A DNA stretch of 64,000 bases from contig NC_056417.1 of the NCBI RefSeq assembly GCF_905147365.1, forward strand, positions 10,314,501-10,378,500, in the 5' to 3' direction. Within the stretch, counting starts at the first letter, position 1. Each line of letters begins with the position of its first letter. This document shows, piece by piece, positions 1 through 43,478 of the stretch. Position numbers and translations under genes: made by a program. This DNA comes from Aricia agestis (taxonomy: Eukaryota; Arthropoda; Insecta; Lepidoptera; Lycaenidae). A model generated the notes under the pieces. It had not been told where the DNA came from. It worked only from the letters and a program-made list of their open reading frames with translations, and ran no database searches.

Positions 1-1835
1 TTTGAAATGGATCTAACCAAGAATACATTACAACGTTGCGTTGCTTCGTCGGAAAAAAATAACGCTTTAGCTATGTCGACACTGTGCACATTCATCTTCA
101 ATTTTCGTCATCAACTTTCATATTGGCTCGTTCAATAATTGAATGCGTTAAGGAACGCAACGCCAATATTATAATTTTTGAAATTTTGGATACGGTCAGA
201 GGGCAAGCGTCGCGGGCATGCCTCACGTTCGCTATTGACTGCGCCATAACGCATGCCCTTGACGAACAGAAAAAGGTACAGTGTGGACAAAACTATTGTC
301 TGCAATACGCGCGACAACACAAAACGCTGACAGGCTGACAGCGCAGTGCGTCTTTCGTATGCTCAATTCAATTCAAAACACTGCGTTCGACGACTCAGCG
401 CATCAATGTGCACTATAGATGGATTGTTTGTAAAACGCCGGAGTGTCGCGTCGCCTCTCTCGCTACGCAATGGAGCAATATAGCCACAGATTACTATATA
501 GTTACTAAGTAAATAATGCTTGATTCTGAGCCGAAACAGATAACCAGTTTGTGATTCTTGCGACACCGCGCTGTATCGCCAATATCAGCAGCAAAAACCA
601 TTCAAAATTCTGGAAAAAAAATAAAGAACCTCAGATATTTACGATGCGATACTTTGCAGTTATGTGTGGGAATACACTTAGATAGTTTTTCGCCACATTT
701 TCCTCATATCTATTTTTAAATAGATAAGGTAATTTTACAAGTTTTGGCAAACATCGTTCGATTTTCAAATTTTTAACTCAAACTGAATATTTTACCACTC
801 TATTTTGAAAAATTATAAGGGTGATGAGATTTTCATAATACTTAATCGTTGCTTATAATCTACATAGGCTTCTTTCTTATGAAAATTAGTAGCATTTCTA
901 TAAAGTATAGGTATTAAGACGTATATTGATTAAAAATTGCTGACCCAATTTCAATAAAATTTTTTGTTAAGTATAAGTTTAATTTTAATGTAGGTACGGT
1001 TACCGGGACTACGTTTCTGCATATTATTTTTAAATAGTAAAGCAATGTGTCTACACCCTAATGGAAGATAAAGCTGAGTGCCCGATGTTTATTGCATGAA
1101 TAAATGAGGGAAGTGTTTTAATGAGAGCATTTTATTGATTTATGGCGTAGAAGATAAACGATATTCGCGATGTAAGATTACTAATATTATATCTGATAAA
1201 AAACAGGAATATAATATGACTGCTCTTATGATATCATAATCGAAATAGTGATATACATACATATACATATAATAGGAAAGAAAAAAGACTAAGTAGAGCC
1301 TAATAAAAGTTCTCTTGGTGGCAGTTTTTCCAATCAAAGGAAACAACACGATACTTAAGTATGCTCGACTCTATCAATTAAAACAGCATCCCAAGTATGG
1401 TCTTAAGAGCCCGTATGACCCTAACTTGACTACATTATTTAACCTAGATCTCAAAATCTGTAAGGTCTAGAAAACTGATTTTTTGACACAAGTAACTTCA
1501 GTTCATAAAGATTAAATGCTCAAGACACAAACACGATTACTCAAAAAATGCTCGATAGTTTCTTTTTTACAAAAAACCTTGTTTTAGACACATTTTTGCT
1601 TGGATCTTCGAAGTTTGCTGTCTTTTCTTTAATATTTTTTAATATCTAAAAAGGTATTGATAAAACCTAAATTTGCTCAAAACACTTTTTTCATAATCAT
1701 TATAGTTCGTCTTTTATTCAAGTAAAACTTACTAGGCGATAATTCCGCGCCGTCCTTTTTCACCTGGCATATGAAAGACGGGCGTGAGTGTGAAGAGACA
1801 AGGACGATGTTTGACTTTTAGAGTCAGGTGAGCTC
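1..1835. other. No gene recognised
   Basis: 1-560 is richer in GC than its surroundings and has short open frames on both strands without family signature; it may be a repeat or a distal promoter. 600-1835 is AT-rich with no supported feature. Confidence 0.4.
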
Positions 1836-2142
1836 TTAAGAGTATACACCAGGGGCTAGAGAAATGAAAAAAAAAGTACGTGTAATATCTATAGCTGTCT
1901 CCCTTACCTCAAGCCTATACCACAGAACGCGATAGAGACAACTGCTCAGCAGAAAATCAACGATTCGTTGTCCCCTGATTCCTTCTCTAAAACTTACCCG
2001 ATTTTAGTACTTTTTTCATTAAAGATTAAAGAAAGGATTGAGCTGTGTTCCTATGTTTTGCTTTTTTTTGTATAATCTAGCCAAATCTGCTTTCTGGACG
2101 TTTGAACACAGCGGAAAATTTGCCCATTTTTTGAACGTTCAT
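1836..2142 (+). repeat. Unclassified repeat, second copy at 14793-15102
   Basis: Shares long stretches with 14793-15102 (acaccaggggctagagaaat, cttacctcaagcctat, tttgaacacagcgg). Both copies are in the same orientation. Not classified. Confidence 0.7.
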
Positions 2143-4118
2143 ATCTTATTTAATAATTAAATTATGAAAAAAAAAAACATAGGGACATTGTATTAGTGGC
2201 CGTTGATATAGAGGAAAAAAATTATAACTCTACTAGCATTATCCAGGGAGGAAACAGGGGACAACGTTTGTATGGAAAAAAGGACGGTGTGGATAGGTAA
2301 CCTAAGTATAGCTCAGTTAGTAAGTATCGTTGCCTTTTTTTGCACGATAAGAAATCACTAACTATTTAGAGTTAAGTCAATAGCCTATATCGATATAATA
2401 TTTCATAACGGCAAAGGAAAAAACATAAAATATAAAATATTCTAATATCCAATCATCTCGAAGGCTTTATATCCCGTTCAACGCGTCTAAGTAGGCACTA
2501 AGTCCACTTTATAGGGTGCTCGGTTCAAATGCGTCATCTTAAGAGTATTAAGGCCAAGTGAGGCTCAATACGACGACGACGCCAGGCGGCCCGACGGCTC
2601 GTCAACAAGTGACAGAATTTAATTATGTCGCATTACAAAAGCCTGCTGGTTTACTGATTTGGCCGAAAGTGAGCTAAATATTATGTATAATATACTTTGA
2701 TAATAAAATCCAGCCTTATATAGTAAAAATGAAGTGAGAATCCAAATAATAGTTTAATTCATCGATGAAAAAACAGTATTTTGTATTTAGCTGTTTTAAA
2801 AGAAAAGTAGACATGTCACAACTCACAAGTCATGACTTATTATTATTATTATCATTATTATTATATACTTAAGACTAAATGACGCCCGCAATTCCATTGC
2901 GCCAAAAATTCGGTTATCGGGAACCGTACATTTTTCTGGGATAAAAAGTATCCTATGTCCTTTCCCGGGACTCAAAATATATCTATACCAAATTTCAGTG
3001 AAATCGATTTTGGCTAAAAAGGTAACATACAGACAGACAGACACACTTTCGTATTTTATTATGGATTTTTCCAAGGTGCGAATTGAATCTACAACAGCCA
3101 CACTACAAACCACTGGACCTCGGAAGCGACTATTGATAGACCACCAGGTGAACCATTTCATAGTTTTCTTTGAAAAACATTTAAGTAAATTATGTCTGTT
3201 TCGTAACGTTTTTGTGAATGTTTTCGTGAAAATATACGTTTAAACAGCGGAGGCGTCGTTGATGTGTTTATGCTCACATCACCGCGCTGTCGGATAAAAG
3301 GCAATGACAAATTTGATGAGAAAAGGATGTTAACGTTTTCCGGGATATTGAAAAACATGTATCGTAAAATTTACGATAGTTTGGTTGGGGGATATAAAGT
3401 ATAAGCGGATGGATGTCACTGCAACTAGACGAGGCTCGAAAATGCTATTTGACAATTTAATTTTATGCATCGCAGTCGCGTTTCTATTCGTTTCGTCTTG
3501 TTTTAGTGCACATTGACTGGTTTCTTATGTCTGACATTAACGCCTAGATATTCAAATAAAACAAGGAACACACCATTAAGATATTAAAAATTATAATAAT
3601 TTTTAATCCCCGACAAAAAAGAGAGGTATTATAAGATTCACGTGTCTGTCTGTGTGTCTCTCCGTGGCATCGTAGCATACAAACGGCTGGACCGATTTTG
3701 TTATAGGTTTATTTTTGTTCCAAAGCTTTATCGAGAGTTTTAGCTAAATAGTTCATCATTATCAGCCTACTTAGTGCTGAACAATTTGGTATTATTCTAC
3801 TTCAAAATGAATCGGAAGCTGTCTTTAAATTTCTTATATTTAACACACTTTGGACAAAAGTAAAATTAAATTATGAACATAAATTCGTTTCCTGTACACT
3901 GTCGACGTTAGGTACCTAAATACCGACGCATACAACATAGAATAAAATTTGGATTGAGCAACTTGTTGCAATAAATATGTTCTAAGCCCCTAAAACATTT
4001 GTCATGTCCACATAACGAAATCATTCTAACATCTAAAATATACTTGGCAAAGTTTAAATGGAAAAACAAGAAATAATTTATTTAATTGGGGATCTCGAGG
4101 TACAAAAAAAATATTTTT
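2143..4118. other. AT-rich, no gene; scattered repeat pieces
   Basis: Apart from the tail fragment at 2877-3066, nothing coding is seen. Confidence 0.4.
2877..3066 (+). mobile_element. 'gacgcccgcaa' LINE/SINE tail fragment
   Basis: Contains gacgcccgcaattcc, gggaaccgtacatttttc, a sliding tcctttcccgggactcaaa and a cagacagacaga run. Other fragments of this family lie at 5903-6085, 14174-14383, 17116-17160, 17871-18070, 27563-27690 and (reverse) 37608-37810. Confidence 0.6.
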
Positions 4119-4546
4119 AGGGTTCCGTGCCTAAAGGTTAAAAACGGGAGCCTATTACTAAGATTTCAATGTCTCTCCGTCTGTCTGTCTCCAGGCTGTG
4201 TCTCAAGAACCGCTATAGCTAGACATTAAAATCTTCACAGATACCTACATATTATATTATTATACCTACACTAAAAACAAAATAAAATTAATATTTAAGG
4301 GTCACTTCCATGTAGCAAACGTGTTTTTGGGTCTTTTTTGCTCGATATCGATAGTGGTAACAGGTAGGCACTTGAAATTTTCACAAAATCCACAATTGTA
4401 AATTGTGTACTTATGTTAATAATAATTGATAAATTAAATTAAAAATTAAGTTGGGCTCCCATACAAATATCACAATTTTTGGTTTATTCTTGCTCTATTA
4501 ATGGAACCTTTCCTGAGCGAGTGCGACTCGCATTTGGCCGATTTTT
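4119..4546 (+). mobile_element. Lepidopteran 'gggttccgt' repeat (+)
   Basis: Starts tagggttccgtgcctaaagg, includes a gtctgtctgtctcc run, and ends gcgactcgcatttggccgat. A second, inverted full copy lies 0.7 kb to the right. Confidence 0.7.
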
Positions 4547-4897
4547 TTATTTCTAATATTTGAAGATAATAAATCTGTGGAATGATCTCTACGAATACTC
4601 TGTGTATATTTAGCTGGGATTTTTAAATAACGCTAAACTCCATTACATCGCTGTAAAGTTATATTTAGCTTGTGACGAGATAGGTCGGTATAACAATTCC
4701 GTCATTTTACTGTTTCCCGTCGGGTGTAAAGTTACGTAATAGCTGACTACGTTCTTCTTCTTCTTCTTATTAAAGTGGCTGCTTGACTGCGGTCATGATT
4801 TAAGCATATTATAGACCCTGGAAATAGCTAGGTATATAGGCCTGCAAATACTTAGGAACTTCTCCTACTCCTCCAAGTTTTCGTCTGATTAATTACG

Positions 4898-5134
4898 TTG
4901 CGGGTCCCAAGACAGATTTAGCTTGTCTGTTGTTTGTTAGTTGATCATAATAATAATATTATGATCAGAAGAAGAAAAAAATCAGCCACCATTCCTGATT
5001 TTTTTAACGAGCTAATGGCCCACCACAAATTCCCAAGTAATATTATTACCACTATAATTAATCCTGGCAACACAGGAGTTGCAGTGGTAGAAATTTGTAG
5101 TGGGCCATTTGCCCGTTAAAAAAATCAGGAATTA
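4898..5134. mobile_element. Repeat with foldback end, related to 19360-19540
   Basis: ttgcgggtcccaagacagat then, after a few bases, ggcaacacaggagttgcagt and gtgggccatttgcccg. The part from about 4992 to 5134 forms a stem (attcctgatttttttaacg with its complement). Confidence 0.55.
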
Positions 5135-5252
5135 TGACTCGTTCGTTACTTGCAATACAGCCACAACAATGTCGTAATTCCAAACTTGGAAAATTGGACT
5201 CCAACACACAATAATATTTTTGACATTGGAGTCTGGAGTAACCTTAAATAAT

Positions 5253-5704
5253 CGGCCAAGTGCGAGTCGGACTCGCGCACGAAAGGTACCGTACCGTTAA
5301 CGAGCAAAATTAGGTTGTTTTGTATGGGAGCCCCCCTTAAATTTTTTATTTTATTTTAATATTAATAATAATTATTAAAGTGCATATACAATTAAGGACT
5401 TTGTGAAAATTTCAGGTCCCATTGCCATTGTTGATATCGAGCAAAAATGCCAAAAAAATCACGTTTGTTGTATGGGAGCCCCCCTTAAATATTACATTTA
5501 TTTTGTTTTTACTATTTGTTGTTATAGCGGCAACAGAAATACACAATCTGTAAAAACTTCAGAAGTCTTGCTATAGCGGTTCTTGAGATACAGCCTGGAG
5601 ACAGACAAACAGACGGACAGACAGACGGACAGAGAGACGGACAGATATCGAAGTCTCAGCAATAGGGTCCCGTTTTTACCCATTGGGTACGGAACCCTAA
5701 AAAA
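5253..5704 (-). mobile_element. Lepidopteran 'gggttccgt' repeat (-)
   Basis: Reverse copy of the 4119-4546 family, from cggccaagtgcgagtcgg to gggtacggaaccctaaaa. Confidence 0.7.
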
Positions 5705-5902
5705 GCGAAGAAGGAAACAGAATACCTTTCTTATTCTTATTATTTTTGCCTTCGATATATTTTGTCAATGTATATTTTGCTTCACAGCGTTCCACGCTTA
5801 TTGTAAAAGGTACCTACACCATTTTAGACTTTGTATTTGTCTTGGTCTTGTTCCAACTTTGAAGCAAATGATTTGATTTTAAATACTTTTCTTTATATTT
5901 AC

Positions 5903-6085
5903 TAGATAACGCCCGAAATTATCTCGTGGGAACCGTACATTCTTCCGGGATAAAAAGCACCATTTGTCCTTTCCCGGGCCTCAAAGTATGTTCATACAAA
6001 ATTTCAGCAAAATCGGTTCTGCGGTTTGGACGTGAAGAGTAACAAACAAACAGACAGACACACTTTTGTATTTATAATACTAGTT
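5903..6085 (+). mobile_element. 'gacgcccgcaa' tail fragment
   Basis: actagataacgcccgaaat to actttgtatttataatactag, same family as 2877-3066. Confidence 0.6.
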
Positions 6086-6206
6086 ATTTGACCGAGCTTT
6101 GCTCGGTATTCGATAAAACACCTTTAATTGACTTAAATATTGAATAAAATGACCTTTTCTAAAAAATATTATTAGCTAGATCGATTTATCGCCCTCGAAA
6201 CCCCCT

Positions 6207-6428
6207 ATACAGTGTGTAACAAAAATAAGTGATAATACTTTAGGTTATTTATATATACGAATTTATTTTTTCACTATTATATGAGCAAGGGCCCGAGCGT
6301 CACGAGTTTCCCCATACAAAAGTGAAAAAAAAATTGGTCTTTCAGCGCTGCTACTTACACAGTGAACTCTCTACAAGGAATACGCACACCATAAAGTATT
6401 ATCACTTGTTTTTGTTACATCCTGTATA
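6207..6428. mobile_element. Diverged copy of the 257-bp palindromic MITE
   Basis: Ends acagtgtgtaacaaaaataag and gtttttgttacatcctgta; the left arm interior is replaced by AT-rich sequence. Confidence 0.65.
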
Positions 6429-8140
6429 TACTAAATTTCATGAAAATTCCGAGATTCCAATTATATATATACATATATATACAAGAATTGCTCGTTTAAA
6501 GATATAAGATTAGTATGGATATGGATTATCTAATTGATTAACTCTACTTAAACCGCTGCTAACGAAAACAATTATTGTTAGTTAAACATTCGTTAGAGTA
6601 CCGAAACCGCTTAAACCAATTCCATTACGCTAACTAGTAACTACGATCGTTAATATTAGTGTATTGTAATGAATAGTAAACTGTGCAGTGGGTAGGTTTC
6701 ATTGCCAATTTTATTATTCGGACGAAGTGCACAAATAGAAAGAGAATGCCCCAAATAGATTTTATGTATGGAAATAAAATTTGTATGCAATAGTCTCATG
6801 ATTGGTTATGACTTATGAGTGGCGATACTACCAGAAAGCAGATTGCGGTCCTACGTAATTTGGTCACGTTATGTGAAACTCAGCTATGACAGGTCACGGA
6901 TATTGAGTTGACATAAACCAACCAAATAACGTAGGTCTGTCAATACGTCTGTTACTCAATTTCTTTGTTAGTATCATTAGATTAATTAATTTATAGGCAA
7001 AGAGTGCAGTCGCCTGAGCTCTGTGGAATCACAAGTTAAGGCCATCCCCCGAGCAAACGAACTTGACCATACATTTGATGTGTTGATGATTGAGATCGCA
7101 CAAAAATCCTATTTTTACTTAGTTCAAAATTGATTAAAAGTAATTCAAACGGGAAATACTACTATGTAGTTAATGAAACTAGAGATCGCCCAATGGTCGA
7201 AATTCGACCTTACTGGCAACGACATTAGGACTGCTACCTATATTTTGTAAAAAATATTGACTTCATAATAGTTTTTGTTTTTTTTCAATTCTTGTCTCTG
7301 GGACTCAGCTGATCTCAGACTGGCCGTTTAAGCGTTGTCTAATAGTATTTAAATAAAATACAAAAATAGGAAATGAATAACGTAGAAAGGAATGTTGATA
7401 GTATACTGAAGATTATTGCTGTATTTTTATTTTAACTTTGTAGCTTTTTAATTATGTGTTTATACGACTTTAAATATGGTAAATTACTGCATCTCCGTAA
7501 GGGGAGTGCCTTAAGCTATTAGGGCCTGTACGTATTAGTGTGCTTGACAATAAAAAAAATCCTCCGCTTATCATACGCGGAGTTTGCGCACTAGAATTTT
7601 TTATTTCGTAATGCACTGACTGACACACCTGATTTATGTAACTCAGAATTCCTCCGCTTCAAAGGTCGACAGAAGATGCGTCGATCGGTAAAAGAACTGA
7701 AGTTAACCTTGTGGCGAGACTGCAGACCTTCGACACTCAAGTGGAGGGAATTCAGGGCTGTAGCTAGAATCAGATTTGAGGTAGGGCAGCATTGGTTACA
7801 GGTAGGGCGGAAGTAAAAAAAAATATTGTTTTTCTTGGGTTTTGGTATTTTTAAGGTAGGGCATTATGATTTTAAGGTAGGGCATTGCCCCACAATCCCC
7901 CCCCCCTAGCTACGGCCGTGGGAGGGATGTCTTCTAAATTAAATTAGTACATCATTAAGTGTCCAAATTATTATTTATTAATTATTACTAATTAGTTATT
8001 AAATAATATCATTCCTTGATTACTTTTCCAAATCGCAAAACACTTGATAAAATTTAATCTACTTTGTCTATGAATTTCAAAACGAGTCACTTTTGTTTAC
8101 AGCTATTACTTCATTAGCAGCATAATTAGTCCCTCATCTC
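6429..8140. other. No gene; decayed repeats
   Basis: Part of a 'gaaattgattcctagg'-type MITE lies at 6840-6960. Gaggtagggca motifs recur at 7780-7890. No exon seen. If the four-pass gene has a noncoding first exon here, I cannot recognise it. Confidence 0.35.
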
Positions 8141-8240
8141 GCGGTATTTGTGCCACATTTGTCCCCCGCGATATTTATCCCACATTTGTCCCCCGCGGTA
8201 TTTATCTACATTTGTCCCGCGCGGTATTTGTTCCAGATGT
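8141..8240. repeat. 27-bp minisatellite, about 3.5 units
   Basis: Units begin gcggtattt or gcgatattt at 8141, 8168, 8195 and about 8221, each with a catttgtcccccgc-type end. Both strands are open across it. Confidence 0.75.
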
Positions 8241-8563
8241 CTAAACATAATTTGTCCCCCATCTTGGACGATATTGCCTGACGGAAGTGTCTCGCGTAGC
8301 AATGTTGTTAATGAGCTGCAAGAATCTTGCATCTTGATGTGCGTCGTGTTGGTTGCTAGTTATCGTTAATTGCTGCCACATGTTGCTCGTACGCATTGCG
8401 TGACTAAAATTGTAAATAGAGTAATAATACTGCAATTGATTCCAGTTTCCACGCTAGAGGTAGACGGTAGCACCAGCATCTACAGTAAAAAAAATTTGGT
8501 CGACGTTTGACAACGTTTCGGTATATATTTTGATATTGTGTGCAACATGTCGGATTTTGGTCG

Positions 8564-8960
8564 GTTTTTTTTAAATGAAATAAAGGAGCAAACGACCAAA
8601 TGGGTCACCTGATGGAAAGCAACTTCCGTCGCCCATGGACACACGCAACATCAGAAGAGCTGCAGGTGCGTTGCCGGCCTTATAAGAGGGAATAGACACT
8701 TGTAACATCTTCTTATCATGTTTTGTGCAAATAAAGATATTTAATTGAATTATTGAATTGAATTGAAATAGGATTACAGGGCAGGAGAGGTAAGGAAAAG
8801 AATAGGGAAGGGAAGGGAAGGGTAGGGAATTGGGCCTCCGCTAAACTCACTCACTCGGCGAAACACAGCGCAAGCGCTGTTTCACGCCGGTTTTCTGTGA
8901 GCCCATGGTATTCCTCCGGTCGAGCCGGCCCATTCGTGCCGAAGCATGGCTCTACCATGT
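8564..8960 (-). mobile_element. SINE-like family A copy (-)
   Basis: Reverse orientation, starting with the T-run and ending gccgaagcatggctctaccatg. An unrelated stretch of about 80 bp interrupts it around 8696-8775. Diverged at the head. Confidence 0.75.
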
Positions 8961-9511
8961 TAATTTCTTAAATTATTTACTGTATGCGTTATTAGGGCCC
9001 TCTGCTACAACCATTGCGTAATATTCCTACTGCAGCTGTAGCCTGTAGCTCTACCATGAGTTTAAATCTATCGTATTTATCGATATTCGATACCGCGTCA
9101 ATATTTAGTATGGCGCAGTAGATTTATTTTTCTTATAAATTAATATAGAAATAAGCTTAAGTATTAATATTTGTATGACAGCACAAACAAAATTTAAATA
9201 TTAAAGCCCTTTCAACGCGTCTCGTACAGGAACTTTTAATATATTTGTAAATTCGTTTGATCCTTTTGATCTCAAAAGTGGGGCTCGGGGAGATACCTTA
9301 TTTTCATAAGAGTTAACATTTCAGTGTTGATCAATGAAGGGCTTTCAAACAACAGCATTCTTTTGAATTAAAAATTTTGTAACGGCCTGAATTAGTCAAA
9401 AAGTTCGCCAAGCTGAGGCACAGAATATAATTATAATAGTACTACGTGGCTAAGGCTAAAATCTTAATTTTGAATTTAGTAAACTGAAAACAGTTTGAAT
9501 TATTATACAAT

Positions 9512-9612
9512 AAAATCGGCCAAATGCGACTCGGACTGGCGCACGAAGGGTGTCATACCGTAACAAAGCGAAAGTAGACAAACATTGTCATTTTTTTATG
9601 CCCACCCCCCCC
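9512..9612 (-). mobile_element. Lepidopteran 'gggttccgt' repeat, fragment
   Basis: atcggccaaatgcgactcgg followed by a decayed body and a run of C. Confidence 0.5.
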
Positions 9613-9819
9613 CCCCTTAGATATTGAAATTTATTATTAATTATTAAGAAACACATAATAAAATTATTAATTAATAACGGCACCAGCCGATGGCATTTGA
9701 CGGCAGTCGGCGGCACGCGCTGACTGTCGTCGACAAGTGCCGTCCGTACTCACTCCGTCTGTAAGAAACCTTACATGTTTCAAGCAAATAATTATTCATA
9801 TTTATACGTGGTAATTTTA

Positions 9820-10139
9820 TACGTGGGAGAGCCATGCTTCGGCACGAATGGGCCGGCTCGACCGCAGAAATACCACGTTCTCACAGAAAACCGGCGTGAA
9901 ACAGTGCTTGCGCTGTGTTTCGCCGAGTGAGTGAGTTTACCGGAGGCCCAATCCCCTACCCTATTCCCTTCCTTACCCTCCCCTATTCCCTTCCCTTCCC
10001 ATCCATACCCTTCCCTATTATCCTATTCCCTCTTAAAAGGCCGGCAACGCACCTGCAGGCGAGTGTCCATGGGCGACGGTAGTTGCTTTCCATCAGGTGA
10101 CCCGTTTGCTCGTTTGCCCCCTTATTTCATTAAAAAAAA
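9820..10139 (+). mobile_element. SINE-like family A, copy abutting exon 1
   Basis: It starts tacgtgggagagccatgctt, has a B-box-like GGCTCGACC near the head and an internal pyrimidine tract of ccct/ttccc units, and ends in a run of A (attaaaaaaaat). The same layout recurs in 12 copies here. This copy stops 45 bp before the acceptor of the first coding exon of the four-pass gene. No clear target duplication was found. Confidence 0.8.
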
Positions 10140-10191
10140 TGTAAACGCCAATCGAGAAATAAAATCATTCTTTAATTGTTGCAGTGCCAAA

Positions 10192-41651
<31,460 letters not shown>

Positions 41652-42093
41652 CCATCTCGTTTCAAGCAACTCCTCCAGTTGGATGGCTTCCTCTCCGATC
41701 TACTGAACAGTGCTCAAATGACCAATAGCTGTTATGTAATGTCTTCCAAGCTGAACAAAACTGGGGCTTTATGATCGCCCACCGAAATCTATCTCAGGTG
41801 AATCTTTTAAATGTTTTTTAGTATCGGCATCCCAGACGCTATGGTTGCGCAACTACGAAACACCAATTGAAAGCTTTAAATTTATGGTACGGTTAGAAAT
41901 TGTAAAGACCAGGAGGTCGATTCTAACACCTCGAATGTCGCTTCCATTGCAGGCTGCCTCACCGGCACTTATATTCGAGTGAACCAGTCTAGAATCGAAA
42001 CGGCATTCGAATTGCAGGAATCGTGCCCCAGACGACCAGATAAAAGTGCCTATGAATTTGTACCGTCTATGAATATTGTAATGTCGAACTGTG

Positions 42094-42758
42094 AAGAATC
42101 AAAGGGATCGAAATATGTTGTCAAGAATTTATGTAGAAATAGCCACCATTCATGAAAGCAAAATCGAGTTGTCGCTAAATATTTTAATGAGTAAATAGAT
42201 ATAAAAATATTGAATTGACCACTGTAATATCGATAAAAGAATGATTCACCATAGCTAGTTCTTGTTTCCGTAGGTTAGCAGATTGTACCGCAGCTTACGT
42301 TGTTCGCTAGGCTTTCATACTATAATGCTACCTATAGTCCGTCAAGAAAGTGAAGAAATTAAAAAGTGGCAACATCGTAATGTCATACCTTTCAAATCAA
42401 TCTAAGAAAAAAGGGATGACACTACGATGTTGCCACTTTTTAATTTCTTCACCTTCTTGAACGACTATATAATGCGTATTGCGTATATTTCAATACTTAA
42501 CTACGCTTACGATAATTTTAAATAACGTATTCTTGTAAATTATTATTAAATATTTTAAAAATATATCGTCATGTGTAAAGCTCGCTACAGACGACCAACT
42601 CTACATTGCAGAAGATGGGTTTTTGCAAGTACATAATAATATACTGTTTATGCCGAATACTAAAATTAGACCCAGGTCACATGTTGTCCTTGCGTTTTTT
42701 GTTACAATGGAGTTAGAAGGGAATAACACATGCAGTGGCCCAAGCAAGGCACAACACA
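42094..42758. repeat. Duplicated block X, copy 2 (3' flank or 3' UTR)
   Basis: This is the second copy of the 665-bp block at 39761-40425. It starts 443 bp after the stop codon and so probably lies in the 3' UTR or flank of the four-pass gene. It holds the same foldback hairpin (about 42332-42469) and an ATTAAA near 42543. Confidence 0.85.
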
Positions 42759-42887
42759 GGACGAAAAAAGACCTTGACAATGCAACGTGTCATTCATCCT
42801 CACGTATTGTATTGTCACTGTATGTATCTTTTGTCCGTCGTTCCGCCAAAACACCGCATCCTATGAAAGAACAATCGGCACTACCTA

Positions 42888-43094
42888 CACTAGAAGTTGA
42901 TTCATAGGCAGATGGTGGACCCTACGTAAATTTGTCGCGTTTTGTCAAACCCAGATAACAGATCACGAATTACATTGAATTGACTTATCGCGACCAAATG
43001 ACTTGAGTGTAGCCATGCCATGATGCCACATTGCTCTGTTATGTGATATGTCATCGTAGTACCATCGAAGAAATTGATTCATAGGCAACATTGC
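42888..43094. mobile_element. 'gaaattgattcctagg' MITE copy, 3' flank of four-pass gene
   Basis: Reverse-type left end agaagttgattcataggcag and right end gtaccatcgaagaaattgat; the middle is altered. Confidence 0.5.
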
Positions 43095-43224
43095 GAAGGC
43101 GCAAGCTGAAACTAGTATACGACCAAACTGTGTAGTTGTATTATCGTCGTGTGTAGAGAGCATAAGGAGGCCCTTTGAGAACGCCAAAATTATAATGGTG
43201 CTGCTTTTTGGCCTATTCACTATT

Positions 43225-43478
43225 AATGAGGAGCTGGTGAACAAAACTGGATTAGTCCGCGAGAAAAAATGTACGCAATGGTTAAAAAACTAATATCAAC
43301 TTCTACTACTACTACTGAACTAACCCATTTTTGGTTGAAAATTGACTTTTTAAAGCCTTATTAAACCGGATTTGAGTGAAATAATTAACAGGAATTGACG
43401 CAGATGGGTCAAGAGAAGACGATTCGAAAAAAAAATACTTTTGCACTCTTGTCCGGTTTTGTTCGCCAGCTCCTCATT
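43225..43478. mobile_element. 254-bp TIR MITE
   Basis: The left aatgaggagctggtgaacaa and right ttgttcgccagctcctcatt are inverted repeats over about 30 bp. No coding capacity. Confidence 0.65.

Noticed and set aside
42623..42907. 94-codon frame MQVHNNILF...
   Set aside because: Its first part is duplicated at 40290 where it runs into the exon 4 copy. No known family, no splice context, and it lies in 3' flank; most likely noise.
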